From: Parachlorella kessleri
Taxonomy: Eukaryota > Chlorophyta > Trebouxiophyceae > Chlorellales > Chlorellaceae
NCBI GenBank assembly: GCA_001598975.1
Contig: BBXU01000538.1
Location: 1 to 47,158 of the forward strand
DNA: 47,158 nt
Direction: 5' to 3'
Both the position numbers and the translations under genes were made by a program. The notes under the pieces are model-generated. The model did no database searches. It was not told the DNA's origin and saw only the letters and a program-made list of their open reading frames with translations. Positions 1-11,095 of the stretch are shown here, one piece after another. Numbering within the stretch: position 1 is the stretch's first letter; the number at the start of each line of letters is the position of its first letter.

Positions 1-21
1 AATCCCCTATCCTGCTTACAG

Positions 22-3000
22 GTCATCCTGCCCTCCCCCCGCACCCTATCCTGGCTCCACGCCTGGCTGGCCAACATGTCCCGGGAAGCCAGGGCGAAGC
101 GCAGCAGCCAGCGCGTGCTGGGCGACCAGGCCCGGGCCCGCCTTTTCCTCACATGTGATGGCCCCTGGGACTGCCAGCGGCTGCGGCGGGTCAGCGACAC
201 GGCAGTGGCCGCTATGGCCGCTAAGGCCCGGCAACAGCAGCAGCAGGGGGGTTGGCAGTGGGCGCGGCAGCAGGGGCGGCGGCCGGCGGCACAGCAGGCG
301 CAGCAGCAGCAGGTGGACCGGTTTGGGAAGCGGCCGGGGGAGCTGGTGCTGGTGCGGAGGTACCTCAGCGCGTATGAGGGGGTGTTCCAAGACCACTGTG
401 CGGGTGAGGCATTTGGTAGGGACTAGAACCTGGCTGATCCTTCCTCTCCGGGGTGGGAAGGGCTCGGGGGTGTTGATGTGGTGTATGAGGGGGTGTTCCA
501 AGATCACTGTGCGGGTGAGGCTCCCGTCAGTGGGGTGTCCCTGGCTAAGCCTTCCGCTCCGGGGTGGGAAGAGTCTTAAGGGCAGGCACACAAGTCATAC
601 AGCCCCTGAAATTGTGACATCCAGCTCCCCCACACAAGCGCTGGACTTGCGCTCAACCCTGCCGCCCCTGGTGTGGTTCTTCCCTGGTACTATGCCTGGA
701 TGGGGCAAGAGCCTGCCACCGGTGATGTGCCTTTACCCCTCACACTGCTCGTCTCCCCCCCATGCACAGAACATCGTTGCTGCTCTACCACCCCTCGCAG
801 TGATTAGTCTCTATGCTCAAGTGCAGGCAAGTGGCTGGAGTGGGCCATGCTAGTAGACCCCTGCATCCCCTCCCACCTCCACTACCACCCCTCACTGTGT
901 CCCCCCCCCCTCCCTCGCCCCCGGGCAGGCAAGTGGCTGGAGTGGGCCATGCCAGTGGACCCCTGCATCCCTTCCACCCTCCACTACCATGTGGTCTGTG
1001 CCAACGGCCTCGGCAACAAGACCCTGGGGCTCAAGGCCACGGGCATGTGGTTCCTGGACGATGAGGCCACCGCCAACTGCACCCAGCTGCCCGCTGACCT
1101 GGCGGGGCTGGCTGAGCTGGCGGGCCCTGCTGACCTGGCGGGCCCGGCTGGCGAGGGGGGGCCTGGGCTAGGGCAGGGGGTGGAAGGCATCCCTGGGGAG
1201 GAAGGCGTCCTAGGGGCGGAGAGGCAGGCCGCTGCTTGGGAGGAGCAGGAGGGGGGGTCCCGTGGGGAGGCTGCTAGGGGAGGGGGTTCCCAGACGGGAG
1301 GGGGTTTACCGGGGGGTCAGCGCGTGCTGCAGGATGTGGGAACTGAGGGCAGCAGGCAAAGCGTGGGGGCCTTTGCTGCTACCGCCGCCCTGGCCGCTGT
1401 CCAGGCAGCCCGCCAAGCGGTCACTGCGCAGCGGGGTCAGGCGGGGGGCGGGGGAGTGGCGGGGCAACTGCAAGAGGCTGCTGCTGCTCTGGCGGCGGTG
1501 TCGTCTGCTGCAGCGGCCGCAGCAGCAGGCCAGGACAAGGCCTTGGCTGGAGCTACCACGACAGATGATGACTCGTCGGATGTCACGCCACGGTGTGTGC
1601 CCCTGTGGTGGCGGGAACCCAAGTATGAGAACCCCTTTTTAAGGTGTGACAGGACCCAGCTTGCATTTGTATACTATCCGCAGAAAGACTAACAGAGTTT
1701 CAACTTGCTTCTTTTCAGGAATGCCATGCAGAGGGTGTGTTCCCTATTCATGTGAAGGTCTTCATCAGCATTGCTCCGGATATGTATGAAAGGTTGAACT
1801 GACAACCCCGGGCGTATTATATTACTTCTTTCTCTTATGTTGCACTAATTCTTGAAAACTTGTTCTCATGGTGATTTAAACCGAATGTCCAGGACAGCGG
1901 GGTTCTGCAACAGAGAGTGAACTATTCTACACGTATTTAAGATGGAAATTCTAGAGATTCTTCACTAATTTGCAGACCTGTTAATGGTTCTTCTCAGCCT
2001 GAGTGCTGGTACAATGTCTGGACACCTGTCAAGAACAGGGTGGATGCGCAAAGCACCAGAAAGGACACAACCCCTGCTGAAGGTACAAGCAAATTCCATG
2101 AGTGACCTTCACATCGTGCCTCTGTTGGCTGAAGTCCACAGTGTCTATGGTCACAAGGTAGCTCTAACTTTCTTCCTAAGGGCTCGAGCGCCGCGCAGTG
2201 AGAAGGGCACAGCGGTTCATGCCCTGCACACAAGCAAACCCTTGCTATCTTGTTAAACCGAGTGCTACTGGTCACACTTAGCGTATCAACATGTTGTCAG
2301 ACCTGCAAGCCTGCCGCACCAGCAGCATGGGAGGAAACCGTGCATTCTTTTCGGAACCGAGCCTGGGGCGCCGCTTGCCACACCTTGTGCCGCAACGAAG
2401 TGCGAGACGAAGACACAGCAAAGAGATCAAGATTTGCTCATACCGAGAGACAGAAGAGTCCACAGCTTCGGCGGGGAGGGATCGCCAGTCAGCCCTGGAC
2501 TGGACACATGTTGCCAACGAGCTGAAGGAGCACGTGGCTGCCGTAGTAGGCGGCGATCAGAAGAAGATGCACGGGCTCCAGTCGTGGTAAGGCACTTGTG
2601 GAGCCCCACTGTGATACAGCCTCCAGGTCAGCGCTGGGCAAACCAGGTCCACCTGAGCCTGCTCCTTGGAGCCTTTGTGGCTTGGTGCTTATATAACTTA
2701 GTGCTATCTATGTACAGCTTGGTGCACTTGCTTCCAGCCGTGCAGCAGCAGTCACATCAATACCCAGCCAAACTGGTAGCTGCTGGATGCAGTGTGGGGA
2801 CCTGTGTAGAACCTGTGCCGACCTCACATCGCGGCCTGTGCTAAGGGTGCTGTGCGCGCATGGACTCCACTTGCACTCAGTCTTCCTTTCGCCTGTCGCA
2901 GGCTCCAGGAAACCAAGGTGGCCCCCGCTGGAGAGTCCGACACCGAGCACAACCAAACTGAGGTGCTGGCTGTGCTGGCAGGGGACGTAGTGGGGCTGGA

Positions 3001-4382
3001 CGCCTTACCCACGCTCAATGTGCAGTCCTGGTGAGAACGCACATGGGGGACAAGTGGTGACAAGTGGTGACCATCCTATGGGCCGGGCCTCTGTTATATC
3101 ATATCCTATAGCTGGCTGGGCTGGCAATGGAAGTGGTGGGGCGGGACGCCTCACTCAACCTCAACGTGCAGTGAGACCACCAAGCGAGGAGCGATTTGAC
3201 AACCCAAAGGGCCGGGCTTTTGTTATACCCTGTATACCCTGCAGCTGTCTGCTTGAGGATTTGATCAGGGAAGGAAATGGCGTGAGTGTAGGGGCTCTGG
3301 CAGGGCGCCCTGGCAGGCAGGCAGGCTGGCATGGCATAAAGCATGAGCTTGTCAGGGACCACTGACAGGGTGTACAGTACCAGTACCTGCCATTCCACCC
3401 ACTGGATGTAACATACCTTCACACTCTTTCAGCACGCCTCTTCCATGCACACCCAAGTTGTGAGAGTACAGGCGCAGCCTGAAGGTCTTACAGAGCTTTT
3501 GTGACTGCGTGCGGTAGCTCCCAGCTCAGCTAAGTTGCTGCCACCCACTGTCGCAAGAGTGGAAAGCAGTCAAAGCCCCGCCACGCATCGGCTTCCATAC
3601 CTCCCACCTGCAGGTTGAGCAGCCCCGACACTGGTCCTGATGTGGACCCCTTTTTTGATGATGTGGATAGCAGGGCGGCCGCTGTGCTGGTGCTCAGGCT
3701 CCTGCAGGCTTACCAGCAGGAGACAGGTGTGTTGTGTGGGGGAGTCTATATGTGCGGTTCTGTTACAAGCCTTGGCCTGCGGGGGTGCGGACCAACGGGT
3801 GCTGTCACCCCCTCTGAGGCCCCTCCCGGGGCGTCCTGGGACGGGGCAAAGGGTACACAGAGTGCCACCTCTGAGAGGGAAAGGGGGCAAAGGGGGGCAG
3901 GCACGCATTGTACAGCGGTCAGGAGCAGGCAGAACGGGAGTGCTGGAGTAAGCATGAGTAGCAGGTAGTGCGAACATGGATGTTTTAACCTTGTCTACAA
4001 TGCTAGCTGGGCTTGCCGCCCACAGCAGCGGTGTGTAGGGTCCACACGTTGGCGGGGCAGGCACCTCCCATGACAAGCACCTCGCAGTGCCTTGTATGTC
4101 ACCCACCACTTTCGTGGACATGGCATCTGTCCTTGTGCCAGCCAATGAGTCAGCCATGCAGGCTTCCAACAGTCGGACCAGTGCCGTTGCTTGCCTGACA
4201 TTGAGGGCTTCAAATGAGCTTTCCCACTGCCAGCAGGGCAAGAGTTTGATGATGAAGATAATGCATGCTTTGAAGAGCTGGACGCTATTGCCAGCCAAGC
4301 TCTAAAGGGAAGCGTGGACCGAGATCTGCTGAGGCGCCTTGTGAGGGCTTACATCACCCTCCCTTTTGGGGGGTTGGTCTGA
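22..4382 (+). CDS. Unidentified multi-exon protein, 5' end outside the window
   Basis: I do not recognise the family. Exons fit in phase at 22-403, 929-1668, 1719-1792, 1976-2082, 2301-2586, 2902-3030, 3614-3726 and 4237-4382, giving the last 658 residues and a TGA stop. The window opens with a splice acceptor, so upstream exons are missing. The first exons carry aromatic, cysteine-containing blocks (GKWLEWAMPVDPC; ATGMWFLDD; PECWYNVWTPVKNRVD) split by a long Gly/Ala/Gln-rich low-complexity stretch in the second exon. The C-terminal third is acidic and helical, with a WLSSPDTGPDVDPFFDDVDS segment. The 1668/1719 junction is the weakest: its donor is GTATAC, although the 50-nt intron contains a CTAAC branch-like sequence. 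A GTGAGG in the last exon at 4340 could be a donor to further exons. Splitting into two genes, with a start ATG at 2291, is possible, but the phase match at 2082/2301 favours one gene. Confidence 0.5.
370..585 (+). repeat. Tandem duplication of an exon end and its splice donor
   Basis: Two copies of about 111 bp lie side by side. Each contains the exon end (TATGAGGGGGTGTTCCAAGA) followed by CACTGTGCGG and a GTGAGG donor, then a shared intronic tail (CTCCGGGGTGGGAAG). The first donor, at 404, is the one that fits the reading frame. Using the second, at 515, would run through the stop codon at 424. Confidence 0.85.
821..1003 (+). repeat. Tandem duplication of a splice acceptor and exon start, in frame
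   Basis: CAGGCAAGTGGCTGGAGTGG occurs after acceptors ending at 826 and 928, with similarity continuing through ATGCYAGTRGACCCCTGCATC for about 75 bp. The copies are 102 bp apart, exactly 34 codons. The upstream copy has no stop, so both acceptors give open reading frames and the upstream one would add a 34-residue repeat. Confidence 0.85.
3111..3175 (+). repeat. Degenerate intronic copy of an exon end
   Basis: This stretch of intron resembles the end of the preceding exon (about 2965-3030). Both contain GCTGG...GAC/AAGTRGTGGGGC.GGACGCCT followed by CTCAAYGTGCAGT and a GTGAG/TGAGA end. The copy has lost the TCCTG that carries the exon's last codon, so it is probably not used as an exon. Confidence 0.55.
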
Positions 4383-4779
4383 TGGCTTCGGCCGGTACTA
4401 AATTGGGGACTGTTAGGGTTGACACTGGGTCAAGTCTGTGTACAGTCAGAAAAGCACGGTAGCTGCCCTGTGAGAGTTTCATGTGCTTTTTGGCTCAACT
4501 GTAGAGTTGGCCTCATCCCGAGACGCTTTGCGATGAGGACTACAACGAGATGTGCATGGTGCACAGCAGAAGGGGGATGACTATGTATCACTGCCATACT
4601 CACAACAGGCACATCAGCAGGCCCCTGCGTAGAGACAGGCCTGCCATTGCAATGCACACATTGCCAGCTCAACTGTTGGGCAGAACCGACCTGGAAACGT
4701 ACTAACCACACTTGCACATGAAGCAACCAGGAGCAAGTCTGCAGTGTGGGGCGGTGCATGCTATGAAGGACTGTTAGTC

Positions 4780-4878
4780 GGGTCTCTTGTGTGTGGGCAT
4801 AGTGCATCCTGGCCTTTTGGTGGCCCCACTCGGGGAGCTCATGGCAGCAGTGTCAGGTGGTGGGACGCCATTATAGTG
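4780..4878 (+). repeat. Dispersed repeat, copy 1
   Basis: About 100 bp resembles 33461-33557. Shared blocks include GTGGGCATAGT, CATCCTGGCCTTTTG and TTGGCCCC/GTGGCCCC, then CAGCA..GTCAGGTGG and ACGC. No coding or terminal inverted repeats were recognised, so the element class is unknown. Confidence 0.75.
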
Positions 4879-5032
4879 GACTCGGCTAGAGTCTCCAGTT
4901 TGCAACAAGCACTGCAGCTAAACGAGCCGTACGGCCAAGGTAGTCTCATAGGGCATAGATGCTCAGGTTGCGGTGCAGGGCCACCCTCTCTTTGCTGACT
5001 GTCCAGCCAGGGCCGTCATCACATATGCACAG

Positions 5033-5088
5033 CCTGTATGGTACTGCTCGACACCTGAGCCTGTATGGTACTGCTCAACACCTGAGGC
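5033..5088. repeat. 27-bp tandem duplication in a 3' UTR
   Basis: AGCCTGTATGGTACTGCTC is repeated with a one-base difference in the following ACACCTG segment. It lies directly downstream of the prolyl 4-hydroxylase stop on the minus strand. Confidence 0.85.
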
Positions 5089-5097
5089 CTTTTTACT

Positions 5098-8000
5098 TTA
5101 CTTGCTGCCAAAGCCCTTCCCAACGGGCGCTGCCTTCCTGCCCTTGCCACCCGTTTTGCTCTTCCGTGCCACCAGCACGTCTGAGGCCACAATCTGTTCT
5201 TCTGTCTCATTTCCTGCTGGCTGCTTTACGGCCCCTGCAGCTGCTGCCAGCGCCCCGGAAGGGCGGCTTCCTGCGGGGGCAGGCGCGGCGGCCAGCCCCC
5301 GCGCGACCCACTGCTGAGTCACCCACTTGTCATCCACGGCCCCCTCCGCGGTATGCAGCGTCCTACGAACCGCAAAGGCCAGAAAGGGGTTGAAAGCGGC
5401 GGGGCGCAAAGCCCCCAAGGCCACCCTCTTATGCATGCTGGAAGGGTGCAGCTGGCCAGCCCGAAGAGCACCCCTAGGTGACCCTCTGGAGAGGAAGGCC
5501 ACGCCCCATGCCCCTCGCTGGCAGGAAAGATGGCGATGGGAAGGCAGGCATAGCATACCACCTGCTTGCTGACCTGGCATCGGGGGTCCCGTCAGCAAAA
5601 GAAGGGAAGAACAGGAGGGCCATGCCCTTCCTGGGTCTCACTGCCAGGTCAAGCTGGTTGAAGCGCGTGGCGCCGCCTTCGGGCACGTTGTTGAGACTGC
5701 AGGGCCCAGCGCGGCATCAGCAGTGTATCAGCAGAGCAGGCTGGAGACACCGAGCGCGGCGAGGTGGGAGTGCGAGGGTTGTTGCAAGTGGGGCCGCCAC
5801 CCAAGAAATCAGAAAGCAGCATGGTGATTTACTATGTCATGACTGCTCGCAACGCCTAAACAAAATCGTCAATTGCAGAAGGTCCTTCATTGCACTGAAG
5901 CCAAGTGCACGAACCGTGCCATATGCTATGCATGCCACCACCGCACCCAGTCGATACCCACTGCAAGGGAGTTGTGGCAGCAGCAGTGCGCTCGCAGGGC
6001 AAAGGTCCCGCCCCACCACCCTCACTTACTAGACGAGCAGCGTGGCATGCCGGTTGAACTTGTTCTGGAGCGCCGTCGTAACAGGGAATGCATCCTGCAT
6101 ATCCACATGGGTTTGCGCAAAGTGGGTATGGAAGCCTCACCTACAAGCTTTGCTGAAGCGCAGGCCAGTGGCACCAGATGCACATCATTTTGCTTAATGT
6201 TGCAGCTGCCTGACAGAGGTCCACCACATGTGGGACAGCTCAGCCACCACATTGTACCACATGCTACACCGCTTGTATGTGTCACAACTCAGCGCACACC
6301 AGCATGGAAGCAGGCTCAGCATGCCTGCCGACGCACGGGCCTCCAGCTCTGCACACAGGGAAGTGAGGCTTCCTAAAGCTACCCGCTGTGCTCCCGACCC
6401 TCTAAACCCACCCATCGCATCCATCAGCCACAGCGAGCGAGGACATGCCCCACCTCGTGCGCTAGGAAGTGTTGGCTGTGTTCGTACTTGGTCACTTGCA
6501 GCCCTTCATAGGCGTACTGCTGTGGTACCGGCAGCCTGCCGGGTGTGCCCCACTCCCGCCCCTCCCCAGCCCCAAACAGCCGAAGCCCCCGCTCTTGCAG
6601 CACGCTGGCCACTGCTGAGATGCGTGGGAACCTGGGGAAGGTCCCATAACAAGTGTCAGGCTTCGGTGGCTGAGCAAGGCAGCCCAAAGGAGTGCGTAAA
6701 AACATGCTGCATGACAGCACTTGCGTGGCACATCATGCAGTTGAGCTGAATGCGTGTGCCCAGGCATGCCGCACCCCCGCACTTGACACCCACCAAGTGC
6801 TTCCTGGGCCAAATAGTGCAGCGCACACGCAAGGGATCCAGCAGCACTGACAGCCTGCCTTAAGGAGATCTGGCGTGGTAGGGAAAATGTTTGCAAGACA
6901 CGGAAACATGCCTACCCTGGACTGTGGCTCAGGCCCACTTGCCTGCTGCGAAACACCGGCCCATGCTCGATCACCATGGAAGTGCTTGTTCTCCTTGAAT
7001 GATACGCATTGCTGGCTGCCAAGGTAGCATTACCCGCGCCAATCTTGGACGCCCGCAACTCTCCTGTAGTGGTATGATTGCCGGCCACTCCATTGCTCAA
7101 GCATGACTAAATATCTCAAGATGACAAAGAAGTCAAGCTGGAGGGCATTGTTGCTGCATGCATGGCCGTGCACTCTTGGGCAACTTCTGCAGCAGGATAG
7201 GCTGTGACCGGAAACGTACAAGTCTGCTTTTGCAAGCCTGCCACAGATTTGAGAGTCGCGGACAGGGTCCAGCCTTCATGCAAGCACACACTTTAGGCTC
7301 CAATGCAACCCTTGTGGCTCACAACCCTGGCATAACAGCCCGCAAAAGAATATTCTCAGGCAGGACGCTCCACCTGACTCCCGGGCAGCATCCACTAGCT
7401 CGTCACACTGCTCGCTGCTGAAAAAGTCCTCCACCTGCAACCACATGCATGTTTTAAGATGGACATGCAAGTCGCAGGAAGGGGCCAGGCAGCAGTGTGG
7501 AGCGTGCCAGCTGCGTCAATAAGTCGGCAGGATCAGAAATGCATCTTTTGTAAGTTGGCCGAGCTGTGCCTGTAACAACGAGGGCACTGTGTCCCTCGCA
7601 AGGCAGCCCCACAAAACCTGTCTATTGCCGGACGCCCAAGACGGGAGCTGTGACTGTCTGATCTGAACAGCAACAGCAGCAGCACATGGTGGCAGGCATG
7701 TCCATGAGAGGACGCTTGCTCCAATGGCACAGGTCCCAACTAGGTTGAAGGGCCACAGGGGTAAAAAACCCGTGAGCCGTACCGTGAAGACGGGGGGGTC
7801 TAGGTGCTGCACTCTCAGCCCGGGGTAGTCCAGGTTGACCGGCATGAAGTGGAGCCTCAGCTGCTCTGCAAGGGCCTGCTTGTGGATGGCGGGAAGGGCA
7901 CTGGTCAGCATTATCGGGGTACTGCGGCCAGGTACTCGGCTGACGCTTATGGCAACATGTGTGTGTTGGGGCGGCAGCAGTGGCAGCAGCCTGCAACCCT

Positions 8001-8786
8001 CCCGCAGCGACAGTCAAGGGGGAACCCACCCCAATCCTGGTTGCCGCACCCGCTCTTCACTAACAAGGATGCACGCCCCCTAGCAAGTGGGGGAGAGCGG
8101 TCCTACCTGCCTGGCGGCAGCGGGAATCTGGGAGGCGGCTATGCCTCCCTGCTGCTGCCACTCCTGGGGGAGCGCCTGTAGGGGCCGTGTCTGCCCCAAA
8201 GCAGCTGCCAACAAAGACTCCGCCTCGTTCTGCACATGCCAGGCGCCTAGGGCAAGGGGCTTATACTGTCAACTCGCTCTGGATATACTGTCTCAGGCAG
8301 CGACCCAGCCGGGGGAGAGGAAATGCTGCACTGAAGGTGCCCGCATGTGCTGCGCTTCAGTCAGTGCTCGCTCTTTGTACCCAGAGCTGGGAACAGGGTC
8401 CATTGGCACCCCACCCTACCTGGAGCTGAGAGCTTGCAAGCTGTGCAGCCTTCTCACGCTCCCTGCGAGCAAAGTGCCCGCCGCCACCGTGGGCCGGCAA
8501 CAGGCCGTCCGGGTCCCAGGTTGCAACAGCGACTAGCCTGCGCGACCGTGGTGGTCGCTGAAGGCCTGTAGGTCGGGCAGGTCAGCCATTCAATTGGGCC
8601 GCCCTTTCGGTAGAGCAGCTTCCATCCCGTGTGGGCACCTGTGGCACCATGCTTGCACATGCTGCTGCCCAGGCGGAGGCTTGTCCTGAACGCACACCAA
8701 CCCAGGCATACCGGTATTCAAGGCTTACCTTGTCGTCTAATACCACATCTCGACAGTGCCCAGGTCTTGGCTTGATGGAGTTGCAT
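5098..8786 (-). CDS. Prolyl 4-hydroxylase (2OG/Fe(II) oxygenase), plastid-type N-terminus
   Basis: Ten exons join in phase to 410 residues: 8729-8786, 8420-8565, 8107-8229, 7783-7875, 7374-7434, 6943-7063, 6454-6631, 6030-6094, 5574-5696 and 5098-5362. The enzyme class uses 2-oxoglutarate, O2 and Fe(II) to hydroxylate peptidyl proline. The catalytic domain starts at LDPPVFTVEDFFSSEQC (about 134-150). The iron ligands are H259 and D261 (AHEDAF) and H326 (RTLHTAE), and the 2-oxoglutarate lysine is probably K335 (DDKWV). The N-terminus has no hydrophobic signal anchor. It is Arg-rich and nearly free of acidic residues up to RRLVAVA, like a chloroplast transit peptide (inference), whereas most plant enzymes of this family are ER/Golgi type II proteins. 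The tail is Lys/Gly-rich. Intron 6 uses a GC donor (GCAAGTG). The exact proline substrate cannot be told. Confidence 0.88.
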
Positions 8787-9364
8787 GGTGGCTCGCCCGC
8801 CCACCTGTCCGCCAGGTTGGTGCAATCTCAATATACTTCTAGTGGGTTTCAGTCAGCCTTTTGTTGTGCTGGTCAGCCAAAAGATCGTCTCACGCTGCGT
8901 GTGCGACGATCGGGCGCTGCCACCGTGGCAGGCACTTTGGGCGCCTCCACCCACCGCTTGCTTCTTTCACGCATGTTTGCTGCGTGAGTCCAACCATATC
9001 TTCACCGTCTCAACCTCGGCCTGTGGAATTACAGTTCCCCAGTCCCAAGTAAAGTGTGCACCAGCCAGGTGCCAAGTGCCAGGCATGGGTAAGTGTCACA
9101 GCCGGCCAAGGTCAAAGGCTGGAGCAAAGTCAGCCGACGATCAAGCAGTAAAAAGCATGTAACGGACGTCAGTGGAATACAAGATGCTGTAGGCCATGTA
9201 ACAGCCAGACAATTTTACACATCCTCATGAAGCCTCAACAGATGTTGTTTGCGGCAGCAGCAGTCAAAAAGTCACACTGAGCAATGCTATTTCTCATCCT
9301 ATGACGCAGTGGCATGTTCTGTTGCACATGATCTACAGTGCACCCCGCATCCCACGGACAGCTG
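8787..9364. other. Tandem intergenic region on the minus strand
   Basis: It separates the stop of the cysteine-rich gene from the start of the prolyl 4-hydroxylase, both on the minus strand. It should hold the 3' UTR of the former and the promoter and 5' UTR of the latter. A minus-strand TGTAA lies at 9215-9219. No other gene was seen. Confidence 0.5.
9215..9219 (-). promoter_or_regulatory. Candidate poly(A) signal TGTAA
   Basis: TGTAA followed by AA reads on the minus strand about 145 nt past the stop of the cysteine-rich gene. TGTAA is the usual poly(A) signal in chlorophycean algae. Confidence 0.5.
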
Positions 9365-10638
9365 TCATGTCAGTGCCAGCACACCCGTCGCCAGAGCTAT
9401 ACAGAATGCTGTCTTGAAGGCCCATCCCCCTATAAGCGCAGGAGCGCCAGATATTCTGAGACCGCATTGGGCCGCAATGGCGTCACTGCACAGGGGTGCA
9501 AACCACCGCGGATTTAGCCTTGGTTGCCAGCGCAGAGAGACGCATTCGAGGTGAACAGACAATGGTCAGCAAACTCTATACTGGCGGCAGTGCTAAGCAG
9601 CACAATCACATCTGGCATTCAACCGCCGGGAGTAATATCTGGACCCAGAGGGCGTACACACTCACAAGTCTTCTTTGGGGCCGTAGTGGTCCTCCGCGTA
9701 GATATCAGCTATGATGCTGAAGCAGCTGGGTGTGATGCCCATTGCTGCCGCCCTGCCGATTTGCCGCCGGCAGGTCTCAGGGCAAGCTGTCGTGGTGGCA
9801 GCCGCGCAGTCAGAGTCCGTCCCATTGGCAAAGATGTACTCCAACACTTGGGTGCATAGAGCAGTGCCGTCGCTGACTGTCAAGCCGCACTCGCGCGCAA
9901 GCACGTCACTGCAGCACAGTGCACACAGGACTACATGGTACTCAAGGGCGTTCTGGAGTGATGGCTAGACAACCATTTGGGATGGCAAGGCAGCGCGGAA
10001 GCTTCCCTCAATGTTGGGGTGCCTGTCGGCCTCAGCCAGCCCCAGTGCACAGTACAAGTGTACAGTACAAGTGCGCATGCTGTCCAGGTAGCACCGCCAT
10101 TTGCTGCACTGGATGCCATCCGACCCAGTCCAGTCTCAACCCACAAAAACGCAACACCTCCTAGGACCCCAATATCTTCAATCGCGGCCACCCCCTCGCA
10201 CAAACAGGTCTCATCCGCGCGGCAGACACACAGGCTGCCAGGTACTCCAGGCTTGGGCAGCATAGCACCCCTGAAGTGGGGAGCCACCATCAAACGACAC
10301 CAGGGTAGCCACTGAGGCAGCACTCACAAGTCGTGGCGGGTGCCGCCTGCTCGGACCCACACTTTGGCGACCGCTTCATAACAGGCCTGGGGCACGCCAT
10401 TATCCACTTCCTCTGCTACCTTCTCCTTGCACCGTGATGAGCAAGACTTGCCCAGCAGCGAGCACTGGGCTGAGTCTATGAGGAGGGACCGCAGGTCGGC
10501 TGTGCAGGCGTCGACGCTGCGGATGACGGGGTGCTGGGGGTCGATGGGGCTTGCTGGCTGCGCGGCGGCAAGAAACGCCGCGCCAGAGAGCAGGCAGAAG
10601 AGGAGGCCTGGCTGTAGCGTAGGAGACAAGCTAAACAT
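9365..10638 (-). CDS. Secreted protein of two six-cysteine repeats with a hydrophobic C-terminus
   Basis: Exons 10328-10638, 9666-9908 and 9365-9485 join in phase to 224 residues. Residues 1-26 form a signal peptide (hydrophobic core LLFCLLSGAAFLAAA). Two homologous repeats follow. Repeat 1 has cysteines 45, 59, 66, 70, 86 and 111; repeat 2 has 122, 138, 146, 150, 166 and 192. Both show C-x3-C-x15-C, then 24 or 25 residues, then CGL. Both introns are phase 2 and fall at the same place in each repeat, just before an Asp that starts D-x3-A-x2-CGL, so the repeat arose by exon duplication (inference). The last about 25 residues are hydrophobic and end without a basic tail, as in a GPI-anchor signal or tail anchor. 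I know no family name. An extracellular or cell-wall role is likely but unproven. Confidence 0.72.
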
Positions 10639-11095
10639 GTCTGAGCGCCGACCCCACCTAGGGTTCGGAAAGCTATGCCCTGCGCAGCAGTGGATGTGCT
10701 GTTGCAACTGGCACTGGGAAGGGTGATGAGAGCACGGGTGTCAACTGGTACACAGTGCAAGTTGGGCCTAAGTCCAGCTTGCCTTCAGCCCTGTACTGGG
10801 TGAGGGATGTGCCAAGGAACGTGGACCCTGGGCGACGTTGTCATGTCTTGTCACGCCCGACAAGGTAGCAACCACCTCAGCGCTGACTATAAACAGCTTG
10901 AGCTATCACGACAGATTGGACCGATCGAAGGGTCCAGCCTCTGGTCAATTCGCTTTCTCTCCCTGCGCGCTTGACTAAAGCACGGACTAACCGACTCCTT
11001 CTCCCCTTTCGTTCACAGTTGCAATTGTTTCAGTACTGCCACATTATAGTTATCTCCTCATCGTTTTTTCGTGCCATAGGCTGCTGATCGGTGAC
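10639..11095. promoter_or_regulatory. Divergent promoter region
   Basis: These 457 bp separate the start codons of the cysteine-rich gene (-) and the helicase-associated gene (+). They must contain both promoters and 5' UTRs. No distinct TATA box could be assigned with confidence. Confidence 0.45.

Larger units (their letters stand above)
4383..5097. other. Convergent intergenic region with repeats
   Basis: This lies between the stop of the first gene (+) and the stop of the prolyl 4-hydroxylase (-), so it should hold both 3' UTRs. No further exon with coherent coding was found. It contains one copy of a dispersed repeat (4780-4878) and a 27-bp duplication next to the hydroxylase stop. Confidence 0.6.

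Noticed and set aside
5474..5686. Separate small gene starting at MPEGGATRFNQ
   Set aside because: It is exon 9 of the prolyl 4-hydroxylase read past its donor. Phase and motifs join it to neighbouring exons.
10155..10285. Possible extra exon of the cysteine-rich gene (minus strand, containing LCVCRADETCLCEG)
   Set aside because: Its acceptor fits, but no donor gives the phase 2 needed by the next exon, whereas skipping it joins the flanking exons perfectly and keeps the repeat symmetry. It could be a decayed exon copy.
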